Assembly (NCBI RefSeq): GCF_033947565.1
Contig: NZ_JARPVX010000092.1
Span: 1-13,804 of the forward strand
DNA: 13,804 nucleotides
Direction: 5' to 3'
From: Lichenihabitans sp033947565
GTDB taxonomy: Bacteria > Pseudomonadota > Alphaproteobacteria > Rhizobiales > Beijerinckiaceae
Each line of letters starts with the position of its first letter. Within the stretch, counting starts at the first letter, position 1. The notes beneath the pieces are model-generated. The model searched no databases. It was given only the letters and a program-made list of their open reading frames with translations, and was not told the DNA's origin. Below are positions 7,921 to 13,804 of the stretch, in pieces. The position numbers and the translations under genes are program-made.

Positions 7921-8997
7921 CTAGTGCACTGACTCAGACGGATGGTTCAGTTTGAGTTTTGTCGTGATCGCCTTGGCGGTTGCGGTCCAGCGGAAGGGTT
8001 TTGGGTTCCTGTTTGCGGCAGCAATGTAGCGGATGATGGCCTGTTCGAGGTCCTCGACCGAGCGGAAGACGCCTCGTTTTAGGCTCTGCCGAGTGAGCTT
8101 GGAAAAGAAGCCCTCAACGGCGTTCAACCAGGAGCACGAGGTCGGCGTGAAGTGGAACGTCCATCGCGGGTGATCGGCGAGCCAGGCCAACACGTTCGGA
8201 TGCTTGTGAGCGGCATAGTTGTCGAGGATGGCGTGGATGACCTTTCCGGCTGGCACGGATCGCTCGACCGTCGCGATGAAGCGGATGAACTCCTGATGCC
8301 GATGGCGGGGCACGCAGCGGCCGATCACCTTGCCTTCGAGCACGTTGAGGGCCGCAAACAAGGTCGTGGTGCCGTTGCGCTTATAGTCATGGGTCATGGA
8401 CGCGCACTTGCCCCGCTTGATTGGCAATCCGGGCTGGGTACGGTCGAGCGCCTGAATCTGGCTCTTCTCGTCGATGGACATCACCACCGCATGGCGGGGC
8501 GGGTCCATGTACAGGCCGACGACATCATCAAGCTTGGCGGCGAACTCGGGATCGGTAGAGCGCTTAAAGGTCCTGATCCGATGCGGTTGCAGCTTATGGG
8601 CCTGCCAGATGCGCTGAACGGTCCGAAGCGACAGATTCATAGCCCTTGCCATGGCGCGGCCGGTCCAGTGGGTGACGGCCCCGGGCGGTTCGCGCAGGGT
8701 GCGCTCGACGACCGCATGAACTTTGGCCTGCGGCACCGGCGGGATGCCGGGCGGACGGGTTTTGTCCCGCAGCAGACCCTCGACACCCTCTTCGGCGAAA
8801 CGCTGCTGCCAGCGCCAAACCATCGGCCGACTGATGCAGACCTGCTTGGCAATCTCCAGCACCGGCAGACGCTCCGCCGAGAGCAGGACGATCTGCGCCC
8901 GCTGAATGTGCTTCAAGGGTCGGCCGCGGTCCTCGATGATCCCTTGAAGCCCGGCACGATCTTCGGCCGAGAGAAGAAGCGAGACGGTTTGGGCCAT
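7921..8997 (-). CDS. IS630-family DDE transposase
   Basis: This 358-aa transposase has an N-terminal helix-turn-helix region (about 25-135, with EIAKQVCISRPMVWRWQQRF and LSLRTVQRIWQAHKL) for binding the element ends. The C-terminal catalytic domain shows the DDE triad in its usual setting: Asp176 in VMSIDEKSQ, Asp259 in ILDNYAAHKHP, and Glu295 in SWLNAVEGFFS, giving the 35-residue D-E spacing typical of the family. The length is normal and no stop or frameshift is seen, so it is likely active. The stop codon TAG lies at the junction: TA is the duplicated target and G is the next host base. Confidence 0.95.
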   Translation of the reverse strand: MAQTVSLLLSAEDRAGLQGIIEDRGRPLKHIQRAQIVLLSAERLPVLEIAKQVCISRPMVWRWQQRFAEEGVEGLLRDKTRPPGIPPVPQAKVHAVVERTLREPPGAVTHWTGRAMARAMNLSLRTVQRIWQAHKLQPHRIRTFKRSTDPEFAAKLDDVVGLYMDPPRHAVVMSIDEKSQIQALDRTQPGLPIKRGKCASMTHDYKRNGTTTLFAALNVLEGKVIGRCVPRHRHQEFIRFIATVERSVPAGKVIHAILDNYAAHKHPNVLAWLADHPRWTFHFTPTSCSWLNAVEGFFSKLTRQSLKRGVFRSVEDLEQAIIRYIAAANRNPKPFRWTATAKAITTKLKLNHPSESVH

Positions 8998-9056
8998 GCC
9001 CGCAGACTCGCACGAATTGAACGCCCTGCGAATCCTCCGTTTGCGTCAGTGCACTA
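7922..9056 (-). mobile_element. Complete IS630-family insertion sequence with TA target duplication
   Basis: The element runs from 7924 to 9054 (1131 bases), flanked by TA at 7922-7923 and 9055-9056, the expected two-base target duplication of the IS630/Tc1-mariner type. Its ends are inverted repeats. From the left it reads GTGCACTGACTCAGACGGAT, and from the right on the other strand GTGCACTGACGCAAACGGAG, matching at 21 of the first 25 positions. It carries one transposase gene and sits inside the HAD-type gene. Good conservation of both ends and of the transposase suggests a recent insertion. Confidence 0.92.
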
Positions 9057-9544
9057 GGCGGCTTGGCCATCCTTGTAGATGAACTTGGACGCGAACACGT
9101 TGCGGAACACGTCGGAGATCGGGCAGCCGCGGATCATCTCGTCGATCCCCGATGAGACGATGTAGTGCTCGAGCGCCAAGCCGAGCCCCGCCGCATGCGC
9201 GTCGACCCGCTTGAACCATGAGCGATCGGCGAGTCCCGGGAACAGTTGGGCCTGCTCGCCATGTCGTCGCAGTGCGTCGAGCGACACCGTGATGCGGGCC
9301 TCGGCCGCCTTCTCGAGCATGAGGTGCATGTAGACGAGGATCTCGTCGGCGTCGTGCTCCCGGGTTCGGTCCTTTACCTCGGCCCAGAATGCCTCGCGCG
9401 ACATGCCGATGTCCGGGATGAAGCTCTGCTCCTGCAGGTTTCCCCCAGCGAGCGTCCCGTCGAAGTCGTAGATGAGGGCTGTGCGCTTCAATCCGGTCAT
9501 GCTTCTGGTTCCCTTGGGGCCGGGTTCGGATCCCCCCTGCGCCG

Positions 9545-10351
9545 TCATGCGCTGCACGCGAGCCCCGGCTCCTCCTTGAGGCAGACGAGGTCCGCGGCCT
9601 CGGCGGCCGCATCGTCGTCGAACACTATGTCGAAGCCCGCCTGGACGAAACGTCGGGCCGCAGCCCGCTAAATGGAGTCCCGCCGCTCCCGGCCTTCGTT
9701 CCAGATGATTCCTTCGGAAGGTCCACGGCCGCCCGTTCCCCGGGCTCGAAGCGCGCCTCGTCGATTGAGAGCTCCTGCGGGTGCTGCGGCTGGATGAGCA
9801 AGGGCGGGTTGGCGGAGGGCTCCGCTTTGGAAAGACGGTCTATGCGAAGCCCCCCTGCGCCGCTTTCAGGGCTTTGTCCGGGCTCCCGCCCGTCGTATGG
9901 CGGACCCGCTCGACCAGGGGCAGCGTGCTGGGATTGAGCTCGCGCGCATGGCCGATCGCCTCGGACCGGGGCGGGCGCACGGCGCTCGCCCGCTCCGAAT
10001 TGGCCTCCTCACCGCCCGGACATCGTTGACGGACAGTGGCAGCGCCAGAACAAGGATTTCAGGCGGTTCTCGAAGCTGCTCGGCCATGGATCCATACGCC
10101 CGCTGTTCCCCGGCTTCGAGCCGGCGGCATGATGCGCCGGTGCGCGCCGGGAACTCTTGCCCCAGCGCGCACCGGCCTTGCCTTAGTGCTGAACGCGTGA
10201 GCCAGCCCTCGGTCTCGCTCGCGATGGGGGCGTCGATGATGGCCGTCATCAGGCGCCCCTCCTCGCCCTCGTGGTAGACCTGCTTGGTCGAGTCCAGGAT
10301 GCCGACCTTGGTCTCAGACGTTTCCTCCAACCACGTCGGGGTCGCGCACAT
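9545..10351 (-). pseudogene. Decayed gene in three frames, upstream of the HAD gene, unknown family
   Basis: Protein-like sequence continues over three minus-strand frames. Segment A (10351 to about 10016) includes KVGILDSTKQVYHEGEEGRL, RRLEAGEQRAYGSMAEQLRE and PPEILVLALPLSVND. Segment B (about 10014-9840) includes AIGHARELNPSTLPLVERVR and ends at a TAG (9842-9840). Segment C (about 9720-9545) includes GIIWNEGRERRDSI, an in-frame TAG at 9670-9668, then RRFVQAGFDIVFDDDAAAEA and ADLVCLKEEP, ending at a TGA (9547-9545). The frame changes and internal stop indicate a degraded gene. The DIVFDDD...ADLVCLK pattern recalls the Asp/(Glu)-x-Lys core of restriction-like nuclease domains at the ends of some large helicase proteins; that link is a guess. 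It reads toward the HAD gene and may once have been its operon partner. Confidence 0.55.
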
Positions 10352-10506
10352 GCGCCATCCATCGGCTTCTTTACATTCGATAGTTTCTAGCTACTTCGGC
10401 ATGCTTCATAAGCTCCTCTTTCAGACACTCTTCGTGAATACCCGCATCGCTTTCACGGGCTTCGCGACGATCCCGTCAGCCATGCGCGACTCCTCAGCCC
10501 GCTGAT

Positions 10507-11409
10507 ATGGATCGAGCTATGTCTTCGTTCTCACCCTTCGTCATCGGCGCGCTCGTGGACGTGATCACGGGGGGCGCCGGCAACGATACGGGCCCGCCGA
10601 TCGGCAACTACCGGTCAGGGCCCATGTTGGAGCAGTTCTTCCTCGACTGCGGCGTGGACATGCGGATCGGCGTCCTCTCCCGTGTTCCTGCGACGAGGGA
10701 ATGCCTGCGCCGCATCGCTCAGCATGATCCTCCGGCGCTCGTGCGGGTCATCGAGCGGGTAGCCGATCCCCGGGGATACGTGAGCATGCCGGAGAAGGGG
10801 CATGCCGTCGTCGCGCACCTGAACGGGGCGTTGGAGGGCGATGGCCTCGCTGTGTCGATCGCCGGCGGGAAGGCCGAGCTGGTGCAGCGGACCGCTTCTG
10901 GTGCGGCGGTCATGGCCGTGGCCGCCAAGATCGCGGTGCTGGATTTCGACACCGTGCAGCGAGACATCTCGCGGGCGCAGAAGAGCATCGACGATGATCC
11001 GGAGGACGCCGTCACCGCAGCCTGCTCGCTCATCGAGTCCGTTTGCCGCTCGATCCTCGTCGAGCTCCACCTCGCCCTGCCCGCCAAGAAGGACGTCGAC
11101 GGCCTCATGAGAGCGACCCAGGACGCCTTGAACCTCTCGCCCGGCCGTTCGGACCTGCCTCCCGAGATCGAGCTGGATGTCCGCCAGATCCTCGGCGGGC
11201 TTACGTCCGTGGCGAAGGGGGTGGGCGCCCTACGGACCCACGGCGGCGACGCCCACGGAAGGGAGCGCGGCTTCAAGCGGATCGATGCCCGGATCGCACG
11301 ACTGAGCCTGAACGCCGCGAGCTCGGCGGCCCTGTTCTTGATCGAGACCTGGGAGCGGCAGCAGCATCGCGCGCTCCCGCTGCGCGAGGATGCGGCTCCG
11401 TCGGCATAG
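10507..11409 (+). CDS. Abortive-infection C-terminal domain (Abi_C) protein
   Basis: This 300-aa soluble protein has a clear Abi_C-type domain at about 150-283: DDDPEDAVTAACSLIESVCR, then AKGVGALRTHGGDAHGRE (236-253), where the R-T and G-D-A-H-G residues are the usual conserved core, then LSLNAASSAALFLIETWE. This domain is found at the C-terminus of phage-exclusion proteins that stop growth after infection; the biochemical mechanism is not established for this group. The N-terminal 140 residues contain a Gly-rich start and LEQFFLDCGVDMRIG (41-55) and are not recognised; they may sense or carry the toxic activity. ATG at 10507 or the in-frame ATG at 10519 could be the start; both have weak ribosome binding sites. 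It is divergent from the decayed gene and convergent with the 72-aa ORF. Confidence 0.8.
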   Translation: MDRAMSSFSPFVIGALVDVITGGAGNDTGPPIGNYRSGPMLEQFFLDCGVDMRIGVLSRVPATRECLRRIAQHDPPALVRVIERVADPRGYVSMPEKGHAVVAHLNGALEGDGLAVSIAGGKAELVQRTASGAAVMAVAAKIAVLDFDTVQRDISRAQKSIDDDPEDAVTAACSLIESVCRSILVELHLALPAKKDVDGLMRATQDALNLSPGRSDLPPEIELDVRQILGGLTSVAKGVGALRTHGGDAHGRERGFKRIDARIARLSLNAASSAALFLIETWERQQHRALPLREDAAPSA

Positions 11410-11440
11410 CCAGGTCGACGCTACGAGCCGCGCCGCTGCA

Positions 11441-11659
11441 TCACCTCGAGAGTGGGCGCGTGCGTGCCAGTCGCGGGCGACCCCTGATGAAGCCTCTGGA
11501 GATGCCCGCGTCGTAGTCCCTCGCCAGGACGTCGATGTCATGGAGCAGCGCGCCGATGGCGGCCCGCCAGTCTCCGGCGAACTCTCGCAGGACCGCATCG
11601 ACGCCGTCATTGGACGCCGCCTCTGCATGGTCGCCTTCAGGCTCGCTCAGATCTGGCAT
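11441..11659 (-). CDS. Small hypothetical protein (72 aa)
   Basis: The ATG at 11659 opens a 72-codon frame with a GGGGG ribosome-binding-like run 8 bases upstream and a sigma70-like promoter just ahead (11682-11710). The N-terminal half is acidic (MPDLSEPEGDHAEAASNDGV) and the middle is a likely amphipathic helix (LREFAGDWRAAIGALLHDID, continuing VLARDYDAG). The tail ISRGFIRGRPRLARTR is basic. I do not recognise the family with confidence. It lies downstream of the retron reverse transcriptase on the same strand, 158 bases beyond its stop, and could be a retron accessory gene or an unrelated small gene. The frame continues upstream to 11821, but the promoter position supports the shorter form. 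Confidence 0.5.
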   Translation of the reverse strand: MPDLSEPEGDHAEAASNDGVDAVLREFAGDWRAAIGALLHDIDVLARDYDAGISRGFIRGRPRLARTRPLSR

Positions 11660-11681
11660 GGTGGCGCCCCCATTCGAGAAC

Positions 11682-11710
11682 ATAATAGGAACGTTCGCAT
11701 CGGCAGTCGA
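11682..11710 (-). promoter_or_regulatory. Sigma70-like promoter for the 72-aa ORF
   Basis: On the minus strand the sequence reads TCGACT (11710-11705), a 17-base spacer, then TATTAT (11687-11682). That is four of six matches to the -35 consensus and a near-perfect -10 with ideal spacing. Transcription would begin near 11675, leaving a short leader before the ATG at 11659. In a GC-rich genome a TATTAT in this position is unlikely to be frequent by chance. Confidence 0.45.
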
Positions 11711-11817
11711 GCCAGCCGAACCGGCTTTCCACGCCCATGGGCGGCACCCGCTCTGTTGCCGTGTTGCTGGGTTTTTCCTGCCTGCCCCGCCGCCCGATGA
11801 TGACGAGGGCCCATGCG

Positions 11818-13581
11818 TCAAGCGCCGGCCCAGGGCAGGATCGGCCGCCGTCGCGAATATTCGGTCCAGGTCGACAGGTCCAAGATCAGCCTGTACTTGT
11901 CCCGGAGCCTTTCGAACATCAGGCGGTCGCGTCCTTCAGGCCTGCCATCCGGCGCCGGGTTGGAACGCAGGTATTTGCCGAGGACGCCGAGGAGGAAGTC
12001 GGGCGCGCTGACGCCGAGGTGCGGCTTCGACACGAACTCGACGAAGACGTTCCGCGGGCGGCGGTCGTCGCGAACCTTGAGTTCGTCGAACGCACGCCCG
12101 ATGCACGCCCTCACCCGCTCCTCCGAGACCTTGCTGTTCCGCTCGCAAACGATCAAGGCATACTGGCTTTCGGCAGCCATCAGACGTCGGCGGATCATCG
12201 CTCCAAGGAGCCGCAGGTACGTGTCCTCGTATTCGCCGGGCCTCTCGCAATCGGCGAAGGCGACATAGCCTTCGAACGGCAGCGCGGCGAGGAGCTTGAT
12301 GTAGTCCGAGCGAAGGTCCTCGGTGGCATCCGCATAGTGCAGCCCGCGACGGCGAAGCGCCGTGGCATCGCCCGGAGCCCACATGTCGGCGAGGACGGCT
12401 TCGAGCAGCTCACCGCCTTCGGCCATGATGCGGGGACCATGCTGGCTCACGGCCATGCCCAAGGCGAGCACCCTGCTGCCTGCCTTATCGAATTCCGCCT
12501 CGTCCACAAAGATGTGGAAGGGCGCCCGGTGCTGGCCATGGGGGACGAAGCTCGGCTTCATCCCGTTTTTTCGGAGTATCGCCTTCCACTTTGTCCTTAG
12601 CCGGGCCGCCATCCTCGGCTCATGATAGGCAACGAAGCGGACCATGCCGTCGATCCGGTTGACCTCGTGCTTGATGAGGCCGTCGTCGTTCACGCCGCCG
12701 TGCCGCAGGTGGTCGGCAATCCCGAACTTGCGCGTGTAGTACAACTCCTGGCGCAGCCTTCGCTTCTTCGAGCGGGGCACGTGCGGCTGCGCCGGGTCGG
12801 TGATGCTGAGCCCCGTCACGAAGTGCGCCTGCCCCAGCTGGGAACGGTGCGTCTTGTCTTCCGCCAGGGCGAAGCCGTTCGCGCGCAGGATGAGGCGGAC
12901 CTTGTCGATGTCGGGCAGGTCGGCATCGCCGGAGAAGCTGAGGTCGTCGGCGTAGCGCGTGTAGGTCGATCCGGTGTCTCGCGCCAGCGCCTGACATTCG
13001 ACGTCGATGGGCAGTGCGATCGCGTTCGAAAGCACTGGGCTGGTCGGTAGCCCAAGGGGCAAGGAGCCTCCGATGGTCATGAACCGGCCGAGGAGGTCGG
13101 AGACCGGCGCGGTGACGCCGAGCGACTGGAACAGGCCGGTGATCCGCTCCGTCGCGATGGTCGGGAAGAAGTCCTTGATGTCGAGCGACAGGAGCGAGCG
13201 ATGGCCTGCGTGCGCCATGGCATTCTCCCGGATGTTACGGCCTAGCCGGTAGCCGAAGGCGCAGCCGTGCGGATATCCGGGGACCGTCAGTCGGAAGAAC
13301 GACTCGAGCCAACGGGCCAGGGCCTTGTAGTGGGGCTTTGCGCGGGTGGGCTCCCACACCGTCCGCAGCCCGCGCGCCCTGTTCTTCTTGGGGATGTCAT
13401 GCCGGAAGAACATCGGGATCGTCAGCTCGGCGGCCGACCCGCTCGACTCGGCCGCGCCGGGTTCGACGGCGGGCGGAGGCTCGAACGCGAGCACCGCCTC
13501 GAAGATGTCCAAGTCGATGTTGAGCGCGGCGATCAGGGCGTCGCGGGTCGTGACGCGGCGGAGATCGTGCTGGAAGGGCAT
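11818..13581 (-). CDS. Retron reverse transcriptase fused to a DUF3800-like domain (type VII-like)
   Basis: This 587-aa protein makes multicopy single-stranded DNA from its cognate RNA. The reverse transcriptase half (about 55-345) shows in order: SLDIKDFFPTI (132-142, catalytic Asp134) just after the retron-specific NAMAH (NAxxH, 120-124); LPLGLPTSPVLSN (174-186); the catalytic YTRYADDLSFSG (207-218) with Asp212-Asp213; and the retron VTG motif in FVTGLSI (254-260), followed by a basic stretch PRSKKRRLRQ. The C-terminal half (about 353-575) begins FHIFVDEAEF, like the IxxDEsG start of DUF3800, a predicted RNase H-like fold, and later has APDFLLGVLGKYL. As I recall, type VII retrons have exactly this RT-DUF3800 fusion, with the extra domain as the presumed effector. 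The start at 13581 has only a weak ribosome binding site. Group II intron and DGR enzymes are less likely, given NAxxH, VTG and no maturase domain. Confidence 0.88.
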   Translation of the reverse strand: MPFQHDLRRVTTRDALIAALNIDLDIFEAVLAFEPPPAVEPGAAESSGSAAELTIPMFFRHDIPKKNRARGLRTVWEPTRAKPHYKALARWLESFFRLTVPGYPHGCAFGYRLGRNIRENAMAHAGHRSLLSLDIKDFFPTIATERITGLFQSLGVTAPVSDLLGRFMTIGGSLPLGLPTSPVLSNAIALPIDVECQALARDTGSTYTRYADDLSFSGDADLPDIDKVRLILRANGFALAEDKTHRSQLGQAHFVTGLSITDPAQPHVPRSKKRRLRQELYYTRKFGIADHLRHGGVNDDGLIKHEVNRIDGMVRFVAYHEPRMAARLRTKWKAILRKNGMKPSFVPHGQHRAPFHIFVDEAEFDKAGSRVLALGMAVSQHGPRIMAEGGELLEAVLADMWAPGDATALRRRGLHYADATEDLRSDYIKLLAALPFEGYVAFADCERPGEYEDTYLRLLGAMIRRRLMAAESQYALIVCERNSKVSEERVRACIGRAFDELKVRDDRRPRNVFVEFVSKPHLGVSAPDFLLGVLGKYLRSNPAPDGRPEGRDRLMFERLRDKYRLILDLSTWTEYSRRRPILPWAGA

Positions 13582-13597
13582 CTATCGGAAGGCCGGC

Positions 13598-13679
13598 GGG
13601 GCGGCAGGCCACACGAAGCAAGTGGTACTGTATGCAGCAGGCGCGACTCGCGCCTTGAACCTTGTCGTCATGCCGCCCC
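13598..13679. repeat. Second 9-base inverted repeat ahead of the reverse transcriptase gene
   Basis: GGGGCGGCA (13598-13606) is exactly complementary to TGCCGCCCC (13671-13679). The enclosed 64 bases contain the a2 candidate and the 13639-13655 hairpin. This pairing would compete with the a1-a2 pairing or form a leader structure controlling translation of the reverse transcriptase. At 82 bases it is short for a whole msr-msd unit, so I rank it below the 171-base unit as the retron RNA. Confidence 0.4.
13631..13639 (-). repeat. Candidate retron a2 arm
   Basis: TGCTGCATA on the minus strand, the exact partner of the a1 candidate at 13793-13801. In retrons a2 closes the msd end just before the reverse transcriptase gene, as here. 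It directly abuts the GC-rich hairpin 13639-13655, sharing base 13639. Confidence 0.6.
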
Positions 13680-13792
13680 TGCACAGAACATAGCCGCCTT
13701 GCCCGCCGATGCGCAATGATCCAGCGAGAGATCTGCGCCGAGAAAGGGGGGTGCCGTCGCGAAGCGTGTTGGAATTCAGTGACGCAGGGCGG

Positions 13793-13801
13793 TGCTGCAT
13801 A
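13793..13801 (-). repeat. Candidate retron a1 arm
   Basis: TATGCAGCA on the minus strand, perfectly complementary to 13631-13639. It would form the 5' end of the retron RNA. It lies 3 bases from the window edge, so a longer arm or the promoter cannot be seen completely; the next base outward already breaks the pairing. Confidence 0.6.
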
Positions 13802-13804
13802 ATG

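Larger units (their letters stand above)
7615..9500 (-). pseudogene. HAD-superfamily phosphatase-like hydrolase split by an IS630-family element
   Basis: The gene is in two pieces. The N-terminal piece starts at the ATG at 9500 (AAGGGA upstream) and runs 148 residues to the element at 9056. It contains HAD motif I, YDFDGTL (11-17), and a likely motif II, YIVSSG (113-118). The C-terminal piece, from about 7921 to 7615, holds the Lys region and motif IV, FKRMIFVGDGETDIPTM. Joined in frame through the element they would make about 250 residues, normal for this type of HAD hydrolase. All four catalytic motifs exist but on separate fragments, so the enzyme is dead unless the element is lost. The rejoined site would still contain an in-frame TAG. 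The N-terminal frame stops at the junction itself (TAG made of the TA target plus the first base of the element). Confidence 0.85.
13631..13801 (-). ncRNA. Candidate retron msr-msd RNA, 171 bases
   Basis: The unit begins with TATGCAGCA (13801-13793, minus strand) and ends with its exact reverse complement TGCTGCATA (13639-13631), matching the a1 and a2 arms that close a retron RNA. It ends 49 bases before the reverse transcriptase ATG, the normal gene order. Internal hairpins: one at 13711-13738 (GCGCA...GATC pairing with GATC...TGCGC around an 8-base loop, with a 2-base bulge), and one at 13639-13655 (AGGCGCGA/TCGCGCCT around one central base) directly inside a2. The length fits known retron RNAs. 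An AGC within a1 (13796-13794) could provide the branching G at 13795. The msr/msd boundary cannot be fixed by eye. The promoter lies outside the window. Confidence 0.65.

Noticed and set aside
8152..9057. 301-codon plus-strand frame opposite the transposase gene
   Set aside because: It lies wholly against the well-conserved DDE transposase and has no domain; it is a shadow of GC-rich codon use.
11737..12600. 287-codon plus-strand frame opposite the reverse transcriptase gene
   Set aside because: It is antisense to the DUF3800-like half, with no recognisable motif or ribosome binding site.
11818..13581. Reading the reverse transcriptase as part of a diversity-generating retroelement or group II intron
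   Set aside because: NAxxH and VTG motifs and the adjacent paired-arm RNA point to a retron. I saw no maturase domain, no template/variable repeat pair and no intron-like domain V.
13598..13679. Taking this 9-base inverted repeat as the retron a1/a2 arms
   Set aside because: It encloses only 64 bases, too little for msr plus msd; the 171-base unit fits far better.
1..13804. CRISPR array or tandem repeats
   Set aside because: No regularly spaced repeats were seen anywhere in the window.

Overview
The window is GC-rich DNA, most likely from an alphaproteobacterium, probably a Hyphomicrobiales member of the Methylobacterium/Microvirga/Bradyrhizobium kind. This rests on codon use, paired LuxR-type regulators with the 'SHL.SI.AKTG' helix, a VPLPA-type PEP-CTERM sorting tail and an IS630-family element. 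The genus is inference. No rRNA, tRNA or CRISPR array was seen.

Left part (1-5000), chromosomal-looking genes. A gene open at the left edge (minus strand) is followed by about 430 bases with no convincing gene. Next come two divergent LuxR-type regulators. The minus-strand one is short. The plus-strand one carries an alpha/beta-hydrolase domain whose usual catalytic Ser and His positions are replaced. A perfect 16-base palindrome lies between them. Then a LysE/RhtB-type exporter gene sits tail to tail with the regulator-hydrolase gene, and a secreted, surface-sorted protein gene ends in a VPLPA-CTERM tail.

Right part (5000-13804), a patchwork that looks like a defence island. (a) A 327-aa protein with an unrecognised N-terminal domain and an HNH-like C-terminus. 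(b) A DUF4238 protein, overlapping (a) tail to tail by 9 bases. (c) A HAD-type hydrolase gene split by a complete IS630-family element. (d) A frameshifted, decayed gene just upstream of the HAD gene. (e) A protein with an abortive-infection C-terminal domain (Abi_C). (f) A 72-aa ORF behind its own sigma70-like promoter. (g) A retron.

The retron is the main result. Its 587-aa reverse transcriptase has the retron hallmarks NAxxH (120-124), YADD (210-213) and VTG (255-257), and is fused to a C-terminal DUF3800-like domain, the architecture I recall as type VII. Just upstream, ending at the right edge, the sequence shows a 171-base minus-strand unit bounded by a perfect 9-base inverted repeat (13631-13639 and 13793-13801). 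It contains two internal hairpins and ends 49 bases before the reverse transcriptase start codon. This matches the a1-msr-msd-a2-RT order of a retron. The defence role of (a), (b), (e) and (g) is inferred from domain families and clustering. Nothing here proves activity.
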